The notes under the pieces were generated by a model that was given only the letters and a program-made list of their open reading frames with translations, had not been told where the DNA came from and did no database searches. A program made the position numbers and the translations under genes. A DNA stretch of 64,000 nt from Chloranthus sessilifolius (Eukaryota; Streptophyta; Magnoliopsida; Chloranthales; Chloranthaceae): positions 92,578,491-92,642,490 of the forward strand of contig CM037595.1 of assembly GCA_021018995.1 (NCBI GenBank). Reading direction: 5' to 3'. Of this stretch, positions 24,701 through 32,425 are shown piece after piece. How positions within the stretch are numbered: the stretch's first letter is position 1; every line of letters starts with the position of its first letter.

Positions 24701-27700
24701 AACTTGTGAAAAAGAAGATTTTCACAGTCGTAAGTTACAATCTCTAAAGCCATATATTAATAGGTAACCCTAATATGGCTGTTATACGGTGTATAGCACG
24801 CACACCCTAGGGGTTGTACAAGTGGCATCTCAGCCACTCAAACCAACAGTTATACCAGTCTTTAACGACTATGCAAGTCCTCATACGGAGGATGGATACT
24901 TAAGATGACTGACACCTTCCACGTGACATGAGCCCAGTCAATCGGAGCCATCCATAGGAGTCCACTGGCATGCATAAGCTATATCCAGAATAATAACACT
25001 GAATTGACAATCCTGACTATCCAATAAAGCCCATGGATGGATGGCTAATAAAATTGGGCATCCTTGATACTGAATTTAGTAAAAAATTACATTGATTTTT
25101 TTTCTTCAATTGCATTCATTGTACAATAATAATTATTAAAGCGATTAGTTTAGAGAATGGTCAATCCAAGGTAGAGCCAGCCGCAATATGAGCGCACAAC
25201 AGGGTTCTGTTGTCTCTGGAAATGCCTGCTAGCCAAGAGGGCCTTGCCATGGCGACATGTAGGGGTCATAAAGGGGTTATGACATGAGGTGATAAACAGT
25301 GTCAATGGTTGGCAAAGCAAGTTGTTTTTGGCATATGGTGGTATGTCAAACAATTATTTTTAAAGTCACCTCCACTTCTGTGAAGTCCTTCTATAGTTTC
25401 ATCTACAGACAACCCCCTGACACGCCAGATCAAGACCAAATTCTGGAAAGTGAAATTCGACAATTGATAAACTTTGTGACCAACATGCGAGAGGACCATG
25501 GATCAAAATTTTGTCTGATACCGATACGTATCGGACGATACGTATCCATATCGGTGGTGAACGATACGGTACATTCAATGTACCGTATCAGTCATTACTA
25601 TGTAAAGTACCAAACAATACATTCAATGTATCGTCTGGTATGCACCGATACTGATATGTATCGTCCGATACGTACCGAATTTGGGCTCGGAAGATACGTA
25701 CCGGTTTTCCGGCATTTTGATACATGGAGAGGACGTCACATGGGCCTGTTAGAGAAAATGACGACCTTGATGTAGGAGGGGCCCAGCATCAAACCCCATC
25801 TTCCAGGATCTAGGTGTCCCATGAGGTGAAAGACTCATGAAGTCACATCGTCACAATTGGTATCAAAACAAGCATCATTTGAGAGGATGCTCATTGGTTT
25901 GGGCAAAGGAGGGGCCTAAGTAGCATGTTAATCATGTGAAGAAATTGTTGGCTTGTAGCCAAGTGTAACAAGGGCATTATGTTGATATATAATGAGATTC
26001 AATAGATGAAGAGCATGATGACCAGCATGAGAAAGGGAAAGGGCCTTTTGAAGAAAATAATGAACTTAAAATACGTGGGTAGGGCCTAGCGTCAAATCTC
26101 ATCTTCTCACACCTAGGTGTTACATCTTGTGACAATTGTTATGAAAACAAGGATCGACGGAGAGGGTGTTTTGCTGACTTGACAATGGAGAGTTCTAAGA
26201 CCATGTTGATTATGCCAAGAAATTGTTGGCTTGCCAAAAAAGGTAGTCGAGTTCCACGAGCATATTATCTTGCCATATGGTGAGATTCGATAGGGGAACA
26301 CAATAATTGACATGCAAGAGGACATGGACCTATCCAAAAAAATAATACCTTGATGCATGTGGGGCCTAGCCTCAAAGCCCACTTCCCGGCACCTAGGTGT
26401 GACATGAGTAATAGAACTCAAGGAGTCGCCCAGTGACAAATGGTGTAGTTTTAAAGCGATGATTGTACTGATATGGAAATCTGTGCTGACCTGTGCAGTC
26501 ACCGTATTTGTCTTTTTCAAAATCAATATGCATAGAAGCACTTGCAAATATTTTTGTTGATTGCTATGAATTGTCTAGTGAGGTACCATCCACATGTACC
26601 TCTTTACAAGCCCAAGTACAATTGCCCTCAGTGACTACTATATTGGCTCTTGTGAAAAAAGAGAACAATCTTGATGTAGACCTTGATGTACTTATAGTTA
26701 CAAGCTATACTTACAATTTATAAATACTGTGCTAGACTTGTAGAATCTAGACCTATGCATTTTACAATCATGAATATAGGATTTTAGATACGGATCTAGG
26801 CTTTACTTATCACAATTAAGGCCTATTTAAACCTAGTGTACAGAGCTAGACATGTACAATCTAGACCTATATTCAAAAATAATGTACCGATCGTTTGATG
26901 CATTGTTCAATGTATCCGACAACATGTAACGGCTGGAAAGCAGACCGATACGTACCGGATTTCCAAGATTTTGACCCTTTCTAAGGAGCATATCAAGCAA
27001 TTGTTGGCTTTCTGAGAAAATGTAGCTGAGTGCCACGAGGACATTATGTTGCTAGGAAAGTTTCCCAGATCCAAGATGGCATTTTCCGAAATTGTCAAAC
27101 CCAGAATAGGATTTTAGAATCTACCAGATCCAAGATACAACCACTTGTCAAACCCATAATAGGATTTTAGAATCTACCAAATCCAAGATACAACTACCCC
27201 GACCGTCATTAACTTCCACCCAGCTTATGAAATGGCAAAATACCCTTGGGTAACAATAATACATCCCTAAATTTGACGGAATCAGATGGTATTGAGAGAT
27301 AGAATCGAGTTGAACTCATCTCAATCAGTCTAGGAAAGATGGATTCGGTCTTTAAGAGGTTGCAATGGTCTTTAAAAGACTGCAACCATCTTTTAAAGAC
27401 CGCAGCTGTCTTTAACAGACTGCAGCCATCTTTAAAAGACTAAAATTCGTCTTTAAAAGATGGATTCGGTCTTTAAAAGGTTGCAGCCGTCTTTAAAAGA
27501 CGGCAATCGTCTTCTTAAATAAAAAAGGGAGGGTATTTTTGTCATTTTACATGTTTGGTGGAAGTTGGTGTTAGTTACAGCAGTTAGATCCTGGATATGG
27601 TAATTTTTAGACTTATATCTTGAATTTGATAATTTTTGAAAATAAGATCCTGGATTTAGGAAATTTTCCATGTTGCTATATAGTGAGATTTGACATGTGA

Positions 27701-30700
27701 AGAATATGATGACCATCATGCGAGAGGGCATGGGTCTACTGAAGAAAATCGTAACCTAGTGAGACCAAGGTAGTTAAGGCAGTGTAGTGAGGTCATGGCG
27801 AAAAGGCTCACTAAGCCATGGCGTGGCCATAGCGAAACCATGGCAAGGCTATTTATTATTTTAATTTTTTAAGTTTTTTATTTTATCTATTAATTAGTAG
27901 TATTCTTATATATATATATATAGGAAGAAAAAAATTCAACTACTGAAACATCATACTTTGATTCTAATATTGAAGATTTCATGTTCTAGGCATAAACAAA
28001 TATCAATAAATACAAATCAAATATGGAACATCAACAAATTAGGAACATAGTAAATATAAATACATAAATATGAAATATCAACAAATATAAAATATTAAAA
28101 AATATGAAATATTAAGCACACGTGAAGTAGTGTCGCCAATGCTGAGTTTTCGTCGATGCTGGTGTTGGTAGTTGCTGTGACGAGAGGGAGAGTTGAAGAT
28201 TTTGTAACTTATTAGTTGGGGTTTTGTAACTTGTAAGTTAACTTTTGTAACGTATATATTATAAAATTGTTATAACTTAAGAATATTATACGTTATTATC
28301 CAAAAAACAAATAGCATGCATAGTGCCGCCATAGCGCCATAATGCTATTCCGCAATGGTGACGCTATGGCATCACTATTTGGCCATCATGGTTATTTGGT
28401 CGTATATGGCGTTTCTCATCGCCATTCGTCAGGGCGAGACTATATCATCGCCTTGAGAACCATGGTGAGACCTAGTATCAAGCCCCAGTTCCCAATGCTA
28501 AAAGAGTTCAAGGGCTCCCATGAGATGGAGCTCGAAAACATCCTATGGGATTTTGGGGAATACCTAGAGTGCACAGGTGACATGGACGAGATGACAAAGG
28601 TCTGTATTGCATTGCACTATCTAGTGGGAGACGCTACATTGTGATGGGGAGACTAAGTAGAGGATTGACGCTCTAACCTACAAAAAACCAGTGCAGACAG
28701 TCGTGTATGACTGAGGCAAAAGCAAGTTTTCCAAATAAAATACATTTACGACAACTAGCAACCTTCAAGAGAATGTCTACAAGAAAATTGCACGCTATTT
28801 GATTGGTGAACATTTCGAGTATGGACCCATCTCAAACAAATGATTATATTTTTGCTTGAATGATCCCTCAATACAAATCTAAATAAATTATATCTACAAA
28901 TTCAAGAAAATTTACCTCAAATTTTCTCACTTTATATACAAGCAAGCATATGTATAAGTACATAGCCACCATAAATGCAACAAGGATCACCATTTGTTCC
29001 TTTGAAAAACAGAAATATAACAAAAAAGAACTCTATAATAAAAATGATTGTAAGGATTAGCTAGTCTTACCAGTATTAAGACCCAAGAAGAGATGGTAAG
29101 TTGACGATGCCTTATTCCTCTTGATGTAGCATTGGATGGGTCCAGTCCTAGGCCCCGGCTGCAAGATTATTTTAAGTGTCAGTAATCAAAGATTTGAATT
29201 AAAGTAAAAAAGAATAGTAAAACAGGCCCTTAATCACCACTCTGTACTGTGCCAAGGAGACAAGAAGACAGTGCTCGAGATACCACATTCCCCACCCATA
29301 ATAACAGAGACCCTCTATTATATAATCAGATCAAAACGTATATATAATCCTGAGAAATATGTATCCAACTGTAACATATTCTGATATCCGACAATAGCTG
29401 GGGAGTAACCAATCTCCCATGTTGTTTTGTTGCTCTAAAGTTGATTTTGTTAGACTCAAGATCATGGGATCATCTATTGATATAAAGAGATCAAGATGAA
29501 CAAGTAGCAACAATAGCCCAGCGAATATTACAGTCTTCAATCATGCCAACTCAAGGTTACTCAGTTTGCTGGTTCTCTCGGTTCAAATTCGGGTTCACAA
29601 TTAGCTACTATCAAGCAAGCCCAATTCGCTACAAGTAGGATGAGTTTTAAAAGTGTTTATTAATTCTGTAATATAAATTTGCACTCTTTAACGATAGAAA
29701 ATGCAAATGACCACTTAGGTATAAAACTTAAAAATCATAAAGTCATAGGTTTGAATCCCTTCTTTATGGTTTTAAATTCTTGTTTTAAAACCAAATAATT
29801 AGCATTAACCAGTCAATTCATTTGTCACACCGATTCGGAACGAATTGAGCTGTGAACAGGTTCATGTACCCAATTCATGACTCGCTAGGTGAATGAGCGA
29901 ATTAAGTACCATAGCACCAACTAACTCTTCAGCTGAGCAGCATATAGTGCTAAACATTCTGTTGCTCCTTTCTCCTCAGTTAGATGGCAATACATCGAAC
30001 GATAAATACCGGTTTCATCCGAAATTTTGAACCATGATGACGCATGATGACGCACGCCCCTAATTGGTAGGTACCATGTGTGACCATGTAAATGGTTTAC
30101 CGTGAGAGTTTTATCCCATGCCGCTCTCCAATAAAAAAAAGGGATCTTGGTGGCGCTGGTTCCAAAGCCCAGTCGAATGTGAATAAATCGACAACCTTCT
30201 AACAAGAAGGTTTTTTTTAAAACTCCATCTGAACAATACCCTTCACCTAGCCCACCGAAATTCTCCTATCCTCATGGCTTAAAGGAACAGGAACTCACTG
30301 TAAGGATCCCAAACTAATTAGTCAACATGGTGCACTCCTCTTCAAATTGCGCAGAAGCTGGATATCCCAAACCAGAGTCCCATTTTCCCTCCAAACCAAC
30401 TTACTGACAAAGATGTTCTACAAGGCTCCCCCTCAACGCAGATTTCAGATGGTTAATCACCTATTTTATATAATTCCCACTAAATTTTCTTGAACACAAG
30501 TACCACACATATTTAATTAACAAAACCAGAGGAGGAGCAAAAATTAAATTACAGAGGTGAGAGGGCACACAGATACCTGCTTCAAGGAAATGGGGAAGGT
30601 GAGCATGGCGCTCTTCTCCGGCGCGCCGACGATTTCCTTACAGATGAGCCGCCAGGAGCTGCACACGGCGGCGCACGCGACGACGTGCTTCCTCGCCGGC

Positions 30701-30909
30701 CACGAGCTCTCGCTCGCCTCCAACCTCCTCACCACCTCCCTCAACAGCTCCGGGGGCAAACACGCCCACCGGCTCAGCTCACCGTCTCCGCAGCTGAACC
30801 AATCGCTAGCATCAGCCGCCGCCGATCGGTGTCTCTTCGAACCGAACCCTCGCCTCGAAAAGCTCCCGAAACCATCTCGGACGTCTCGTACGAGGCTTTT
30901 CAGAGGCAT
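6963..30909 (-). CDS. TLP: Tubby-like F-box protein (TLP), four coding exons
   Basis: Joining 30909-30577, 29158-29071, 9195-9078 and 7692-6963 gives about 422 residues, the usual plant TLP length. Introns are GT..AG with consistent phases (0, 1, 2). Residues 1-111 hold the F-box ([32 protein letters not shown]). The Tubby domain follows: FPISLKQ-PGPR, then [62 protein letters not shown], and the ending [19 protein letters not shown]. Known TLPs bind membrane phosphoinositides through the Tubby domain and couple to SKP1-cullin ubiquitin ligases through the F-box. Intron 1 is 1418 bp, intron 2 about 19.9 kb and intron 3 1385 bp. I see no stop or frameshift. The subfamily is not assigned. Confidence 0.95.
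7693..9077 (-). other. TLP intron 3
   Basis: GT..AG intron of 1385 bp. AT-rich; I see no transposon ends or gene inside it. Short frames here are not protein-like. Confidence 0.8.
9078..9195 (-). CDS. TLP: TLP exon 3
   Basis: 118 nt bounded by CTGTAG acceptor and TTGAG|GTAAGA donor. It encodes [10 protein letters not shown], then [14 protein letters not shown] and YMGKL, a conserved Tubby segment. The acceptor lies about 19.9 kb downstream of exon 2, and a Mutator-like MITE begins only 63 bp upstream of the acceptor in the direction of transcription. Confidence 0.93.
9258..9704. mobile_element. Mutator-like MITE with 9-bp target duplication
   Basis: The element is flanked by identical TATAAATAA (9249-9257 and 9705-9713). 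The ends are inverted: the left reads AGGACAATGGCTCCTGAC; the right, read inward, GGGACGACTCTCCTGATC. Similarity extends about 75 bp, including AAATGATCTTACACCAT in both arms. Nine-base duplications are the signature of Mutator-type transposition. No transposase frame. It lies in TLP intron 2, close to the exon 3 acceptor. Confidence 0.85.
9714..10814. other. intronic DNA, no recognised element
   Basis: AT-rich. A short hairpin at about 10713-10731 (GCGGG, 7-nt loop, CCCGC on the minus strand) resembles a tRNA T-arm, but no matching tRNA body is present. Confidence 0.4.
10815..12125 (+). repeat. probable solo or remnant LTR of a Ty3/gypsy element
   Basis: Starts near TGTTGTACAAATT, has a TATA-like CCCTATAAAAG near 11216, and later AATAAA-containing sequence and a U5-like end (GAGTACGATACTTG, TTGTGCACTTG). 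The U3-like part (11002-11187) has six copies of the palindrome TCAATCGATTGA. The layout and size (about 1.3 kb) suit a plant Ty3 LTR. I could not find a convincing primer site or target duplication, so the right border is uncertain. Confidence 0.5.
11002..11187. repeat. cluster of six TCAATCGATTGA palindromes
   Basis: The 12-bp perfect palindrome occurs six times within about 190 bp, separated by AT-rich spacers that contain inverted AATTTGAATT-like sequence. It lies upstream of the TATA-like box of the LTR. Confidence 0.8.
12748..13147. mobile_element. palindromic MITE, family A copy 1
   Basis: Terminal inverted repeats GGAGCCATTACTTGCAC (left) and GTGCAAGTAATGGCTCC (right). The inner arms also mirror each other (GATCTATAGATCATGAACTTT against its complement; GACATGTGAC against GTCACA). 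The flanks are runs of A on both sides, consistent with a duplicated A-rich target. About 400 bp, no coding capacity. Same family at 22.9-23.7 and 45.2-45.8 kb. An intronic hairpin of this length could yield small RNAs; that is inference. Confidence 0.75.
13148..13789. other. intronic DNA, no gene
   Basis: 13480-13660 has repeated short GC-rich pieces (CTAGGC, GGGCGTC) that look like a decayed hAT subterminal region, but no matched ends were found. Confidence 0.3.
13790..14165 (+). repeat. 5' LTR, internally tandem
   Basis: Units of about 107 bp begin near 13862, 13970 and 14077, each with GACGCGYTCTGGGTGGGGAC followed by TTAAGCCCA. The third unit is shortened. Confidence 0.75.
14169..14180 (+). 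other. tRNA-Met primer binding site
   Basis: TGGTATCAGAGC, a perfect 12-base match to the usual plant LTR-retrotransposon primer site, four bases after the LTR end. Confidence 0.85.
14213..14603 (+). repeat. 3' LTR, internally tandem
   Basis: Starts TTGATAGTCCCACATCGG after the purine tract. Units begin near 14284, 14391 and 14500. It ends CTCACA and is followed by the target-site copy ACCTCT. Confidence 0.75.
14610..15115. other. AT-rich intronic DNA, nothing recognised
   Basis: No repeats with clear ends and no reading frame of interest. Confidence 0.5.
15126..15476 (-). repeat. LTR-like repeat, copy 1
   Basis: Strong direct-repeat match to 24480-24848 over about 350 bp (blocks GAGATCCCTAATCGCGCGGA, CACACTTCGAGAAAAGC, CTGTTATACGGTGTATA, GGCATCTCAGCCACTCAA). 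With copia on the minus strand, this copy sits where a 3' LTR would be. The 3' LTR may extend to about 16759, where a polypurine-like tract lies next to the RNase H stop, but the other copy does not share that outer part. Confidence 0.55.
15477..16759 (-). other. non-coding copia 3' region, possibly the U3 part of a long LTR
   Basis: Lies between the LTR-like repeat and the RNase H end. On the minus strand GTCAGTGGGAGT just after the RNase H stop resembles a copia polypurine tract, which would make 16759 the start of a 1.6-kb LTR. No reading frame. Contains a 50-bp tandem duplication. Confidence 0.45.
16517..16616. repeat. 50-bp tandem duplication
   Basis: 16517-16566 and 16567-16616 are almost identical; both start GCACCTACTCGCAC and run to TATATATAAA. 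This indicates a recent slippage or unequal-exchange event. Confidence 0.9.
16800..17497 (-). pseudogene. copia RT C terminus and RNase H
   Basis: 17306-16800 carries the RNase H set: [19 protein letters not shown] and [11 protein letters not shown], then KHYIR-like and ADPMTKP motifs ending in HMGLCRL. The preceding piece (17497-17303) matches the [18 protein letters not shown] region, partly out of frame. Confidence 0.82.
17560..18283 (-). pseudogene. copia reverse transcriptase, frameshifted
   Basis: 18283-17870 has [24 protein letters not shown] and [21 protein letters not shown]. 17851-17597 continues in another frame with [12 protein letters not shown], so the YVDD box is kept, then [15 protein letters not shown]. 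At least one frameshift and a small deletion before FKARLV disable it. Confidence 0.82.
18290..18847 (-). pseudogene. copia integrase remnant with internal deletion
   Basis: 18847-18638 encodes the zinc-binding end ([16 protein letters not shown]) and the start of the core, HTNICGPF, where the first catalytic D is N. 18589-18290 resumes at [15 protein letters not shown] and then jumps to the linker before RT ([14 protein letters not shown]). The part holding the catalytic E is deleted. Confidence 0.8.
18918..20573 (-). pseudogene. copia gag and protease, one stop, duplicated zinc-knuckle region
   Basis: The gag start ([18 protein letters not shown]) has the usual copia DUF4219/UBN2 look. The frame is interrupted only by a stop at 20178-20180. 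An in-frame 267-bp tandem duplication (89 codons) repeats a basic segment and the CX2CX4HX4C knuckle: the downstream copy is complete ([14 protein letters not shown]), while the upstream copy runs into the duplication joint and its last cysteine is displaced. The protease follows with [10 protein letters not shown], serine replaced by phenylalanine as in the copia at the window start. It ends in the GAG-pre-integrase region. Confidence 0.85.
19466..19999 (-). repeat. 267-bp in-frame tandem duplication within gag
   Basis: Copies 19466-19732 and 19733-19999 are nearly identical with only a few substitutions. The joints share CTCTGA microhomology. 267 is divisible by three, so the frame survives. 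Confidence 0.92.
20621..21854. other. no gene; copia leader or intronic DNA
   Basis: AT-rich. On the minus strand this would be the leader of the copia element if its 5' LTR is the repeat at 24.5 kb. No primer site close to gag was found. Confidence 0.35.
21855..21960 (+). mobile_element. tRNA-related SINE-like sequence
   Basis: TTAGCACAGTTGGTTTAGAG resembles a pol III A box, and about 45 bp on GGGGTTCAAATCTC resembles a B box. This is the head layout of tRNA-derived plant SINEs. The 3' end and target duplication were not resolved. Confidence 0.5.
22050..22320. repeat. tandem array of ~90-bp units
   Basis: About two and a half diverged units start near 22061, 22152 and 22242, each with GACYCGATCTAGACTC-like sequence followed by CCAATAGCTACCC. 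No coding capacity. Confidence 0.7.
22550..22750. repeat. family B palindromic MITE, partial
   Basis: Shares the family B core: CAGACGGTCAAATTTTGATTTCAC, then GGTCATTTTGGGGATGTATGACACGTGGAATCAA and ATGATCTCAAGATC on the other arm (given here in parts). Lies inside the hAT element. Confidence 0.5.
22857..23667. repeat. compound family A palindromic MITEs
   Basis: 22857 starts GGAAGCCATTACTTGCAC like the family A ends. At about 23200 the first copy runs directly into another (AAGTGATTGCGCTAAAG), which itself contains a duplicated inner block (23273-23400 and 23402-23515, both with GATCTATAGATCC and ATAATCTTCATCATGTG). The right end is worn. This reads as two fused copies plus an internal repeat. 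Confidence 0.65.
24480..24848 (-). repeat. LTR-like repeat, copy 2
   Basis: On the minus strand it runs TGTTGGTTTGAGTGGC to CAAATCCCCACA, about 369 bp with TG..CA ends and an inverted terminal match. It is followed by GTGGTAGAAGAGAAC, a weak relative of the tRNA-Met primer site. Similar throughout to 15126-15476 in the same orientation. This fits a 5' LTR of the intronic copia element, but the target sites do not match and the distance (9.7 kb) requires later insertions. Confidence 0.55.
25497..25726. mobile_element. hAT-like MITE, family D
   Basis: Ends CATGGATCAAAAT and ATTTTGATACATG; flanks GAGAGGAC identical on both sides (25489-25496, 25727-25734), a perfect 8-bp target duplication. The 230-bp interior is mostly variations of the palindrome CCGATACGTATCGG. 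No coding capacity. Confidence 0.88.
26462..26986. other. unidentified insertion in the tandem array
   Basis: Breaks the unit pattern. Contains repeated AATCTAGACCTAT pieces and, near 26880-26985, CCGATACGTACCGG-like motifs ending in AAGATTTTGACCC, which resembles a worn family D right end. The left end is not resolved. Confidence 0.35.
27055..27669. mobile_element. Mutator-like MITE with 9-bp target duplication
   Basis: Flanked by identical ATGTTGCTA (27046-27054, 27670-27678). Ends are inverted: left GGAAAGTTTCCCAGATCCA, right, read inward, GGAAAATTTCCTAAATCCA. Inside are a 53-bp tandem pair (27095-27200) and a minisatellite. No transposase. It sits within the tandem LTR-like array. Confidence 0.85.
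27345..27520. repeat. ~20-bp minisatellite with palindromic units
   Basis: About eight diverged units of the type GTCTTTAAAAGACTGCARCC. The centre TCTTTAAAAGA is palindromic, so the array can fold in several registers. It lies within the MITE at 27055-27669. Confidence 0.85.
27767..28464. mobile_element. non-autonomous hAT-like element
   Basis: Flanks GTGAGACC are identical (27759-27766, 28465-28472), an 8-bp duplication. The ends are imperfectly inverted (CAAGGTAGTTAAGGC at the left; CATGGTTCTCAAGGC at the right, read inward). Both subterminal regions carry many short GCCATGGCG or GGCGATG-type motifs, as hAT ends do. The interior is AT-rich without a frame. It interrupts the tandem LTR-like array. 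Confidence 0.72.
28473..28720 (+). pseudogene. Ty3/gypsy-type gag remnant
   Basis: The translation [19 protein letters not shown], then [14 protein letters not shown] and [12 protein letters not shown], matches the plant retrotransposon gag core (x-F-x-G-S-x-x-x-x-L-x-x-F-L-W-x-x-E and L-x-G-x-A-x-x-W-W). A stop follows the W-W position, after which only scraps remain. There is no intact start; it emerges from the last LTR-like unit. Confidence 0.6.
28721..29070. other. intronic DNA up to TLP exon 2, nothing recognised
   Basis: AT-rich, no repeats with clear ends. Confidence 0.5.
29071..29158 (-). CDS. TLP: TLP exon 2
   Basis: 88 nt bounded by TTGCAG acceptor and G|GTAAGA donor. It reads [16 protein letters not shown] then [11 protein letters not shown] plus one base, matching the start of the Tubby domain (PGPR..QCYI..R). 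It fills the gap between exons 1 and 3 in phase. Confidence 0.9.
29159..30576 (-). other. TLP intron 1
   Basis: GT..AG intron of 1418 bp. A segment near 30016-30050 ends in ATTTTGAACCATG, resembling a worn family D hAT end, without a matching partner. No gene inside. Confidence 0.75.
30577..30909 (-). CDS. TLP: TLP exon 1 (F-box)
   Basis: 333 nt, 111 codons, from the ATG at 30909 to a donor in CAG|GTATCT. It encodes the basic N terminus typical of plant TLPs ([20 protein letters not shown]) and the F-box, and ends at FPISLKQ, where the Tubby domain starts. It is GC-rich compared with its surroundings. Confidence 0.94.
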
Positions 30910-31320
30910 GATCTGAAGGGAAGGGGTTTTGTGGGTGGGTTTCTTCTTTTTCTAGTGTTGTGGTCAGAGTAAGATGGGGAGCAGCTTTAGGGTTTTGGTT
31001 TAGGGAATCGGATGGAAGGAGTTATGAAGAGGAGATATTTTTTTATATGAAGGTTGAATGATGGTGGTGGGTGGTGGTGGTGGGGGTGGTGGTGGCAGTG
31101 GAGGGTGGGTTTATTGCTTTTCTTTCTTCTTAGTGAGATGATCATCTGATTTGACAGGGGCGTTTGTCCGAAAATGGTATACCTGTCTTCGGGTCGGGTC
31201 GGCCCATAATTTGGCTGCTCCCTTAAGAGAATTACATATTTTCTGACTACCCGACCCGATCCGACCCGTAAAATTCCCATACTTTTAAAGCTATTTTGAC
31301 TTGGACTTCCCAAATTTTCA
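30910..31320 (-). promoter_or_regulatory. probable 5' UTR and promoter region of the TLP gene
   Basis: Directly upstream of the TLP start codon. On the minus strand 31050-31110 is a CCACCACC-rich microsatellite, of the sort often found in plant 5' leaders. I cannot place a transcription start or a convincing TATA box. 31185-31275 has inverted GGGTCGGG/CCCGACCC blocks, possibly a separate small element. Confidence 0.4.
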
Positions 31321-31536
31321 ATGGGTCCGATGGGTCACCACCCGACCCACCTAACCCTTTTTTTAACCAGGTTGGGTACATAAACTTAAGCTATCGGGTT
31401 AGGTCAGGTCGTTTCGTGCATTAAGAATCTAATTTGACCTTTTGATTGAATCAAGTGGGTCAGAAAAATCTAGTTCAATCCTGTGCATCACGCTAGAAAG
31501 AACGATAGAAGAACCGTCGATGCAATTGATATTTTT

Positions 31537-31759
31537 GGCTGTGTTGGGTTAGCTCTTAAGTGCCACTCTTTGGCTCTAGCATAGAACCGTTTTTATGTTT
31601 GGTAACACAACTCATCGCCTTATAGAAAATGGCATGAAGCTACTTTAAGTGATAAAATTACTCTTTTATGCACTCGATCAGAGTAGATTTTATCAGCTCT
31701 AACAAAAAGCAGACGAAGAGATACGTCTACTCTTATAAGTGCTAACTCAAACACAATCT
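31537..31759. repeat. MITE, family C copy 1
   Basis: Ends GGCTGTGTTGGGTTAGCTC and, read inward from the right, AGATTGTGTTTGAGTTAGCAC. The interior matches 44248-44475 (GTAATACAA/GTAACACAA, TTTTATCAGCYCTRACAAA). About 223 bp. Confidence 0.65.
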
Positions 31760-32289
31760 TTGAGTGCTAAATAAATGAGATTTACCTATATCACTCAGTG
31801 CATCTTACCATAGTAATCAAAGAAAGGACCCATGTGATGTACAAATGTTTTTGAGCACCAAATCAGTAAGGTTGATAAGAGCACCAGTGAGAGTAGACCA
31901 TTTTGACGGATGAGATTAACCCATGCACAAATAACAACTCAAATGAGCAAGAGCAAACCACCCATAGAGAGAGTGTGTGGAAACCACATACAATGACAGC
32001 TTATTCCACTTATTAATTTTTTTGTAATAATAAAAGATATTAATCATTTAACCCATACTCTCAACCTCCCTCTTCTCGCTTCATATATAGAGAAAATTAT
32101 ATAAATTATCAAGATGGCCAATAATACTGATTTGGTACTCAAAATTGTAGGTTTCTTCTTTAATCTAGGGTTGTCGATGGGTCAAATTGGGTGAGACGGA
32201 TCAAGCCAAAATTTTGGTTGGCCTACATGTGAAAGCATATGCCAACTTTTACTCAAAAACCAACTCAATTTTATCTAGTTCAAACCCCC

Positions 32290-32385
32290 TATTTTATTTA
32301 TTTTTTAATAGGTACGCACGGGATTTGAACCTCTGACCTCAATGCTATACCCTTGAGGACATCACCACTAGGCGAAGGTCCAAAC
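32290..32385 (-). mobile_element. tRNA-related SINE-like sequence
   Basis: On the minus strand TAGTGGTGATGTCCTCAAGG is followed about 20 bp later by GAGGTTCAAATCCCGT, the A-box and B-box layout of tRNA-derived SINEs. An A-rich stretch follows in the direction of transcription. Confidence 0.55.
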
Positions 32386-32425
32386 CCTCGAAACTCCTAA
32401 TTTCATTACTCCTATGCATTTACAT

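Larger units (their letters stand above)
25400..28500 (+). repeat. tandem array of ~290-bp LTR-like units cut by three insertions
   Basis: A unit marked by GAAGAAAAT..CTTGATG..GGGGCCTAGCRTCAAA recurs near 25752, 26051, 26334 and 27741, with TTGTTGGCTTG about 180 bp after it in several copies. One unit joins to TTGGTATCAAAACAAG (25857), a primer-site-like sequence; equivalent joints lie near 26136 and 26441. A hAT MITE (25497-25726), a Mutator-like MITE (27055-27669) and a hAT-like element (27767-28464) interrupt it. After the last unit a gag-like frame begins. Confidence 0.55.
9196..29070 (-). other. TLP intron 2, about 19.9 kb, filled with transposable elements
   Basis: Bounded by a GTAAGA donor (29070) and a CTGTAG acceptor (9196). 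The elements inside are listed separately: MULE-type and hAT-type MITEs, palindromic MITEs, a TRIM-like element, a broken copia, LTR copies and a gag remnant. The exons on both sides are intact, so the intron must still be spliced if the gene works. Confidence 0.9.

Noticed and set aside
30557..30972. Plus-strand frames over TLP exon 1
   Set aside because: They are antisense to the F-box exon and show no domain.
32166..32292. Possible tiny hAT element between TAGGGTTGTC and CCCCCTA
   Set aside because: The flanks do not form a convincing 8-bp duplication and the ends match over only a few bases.
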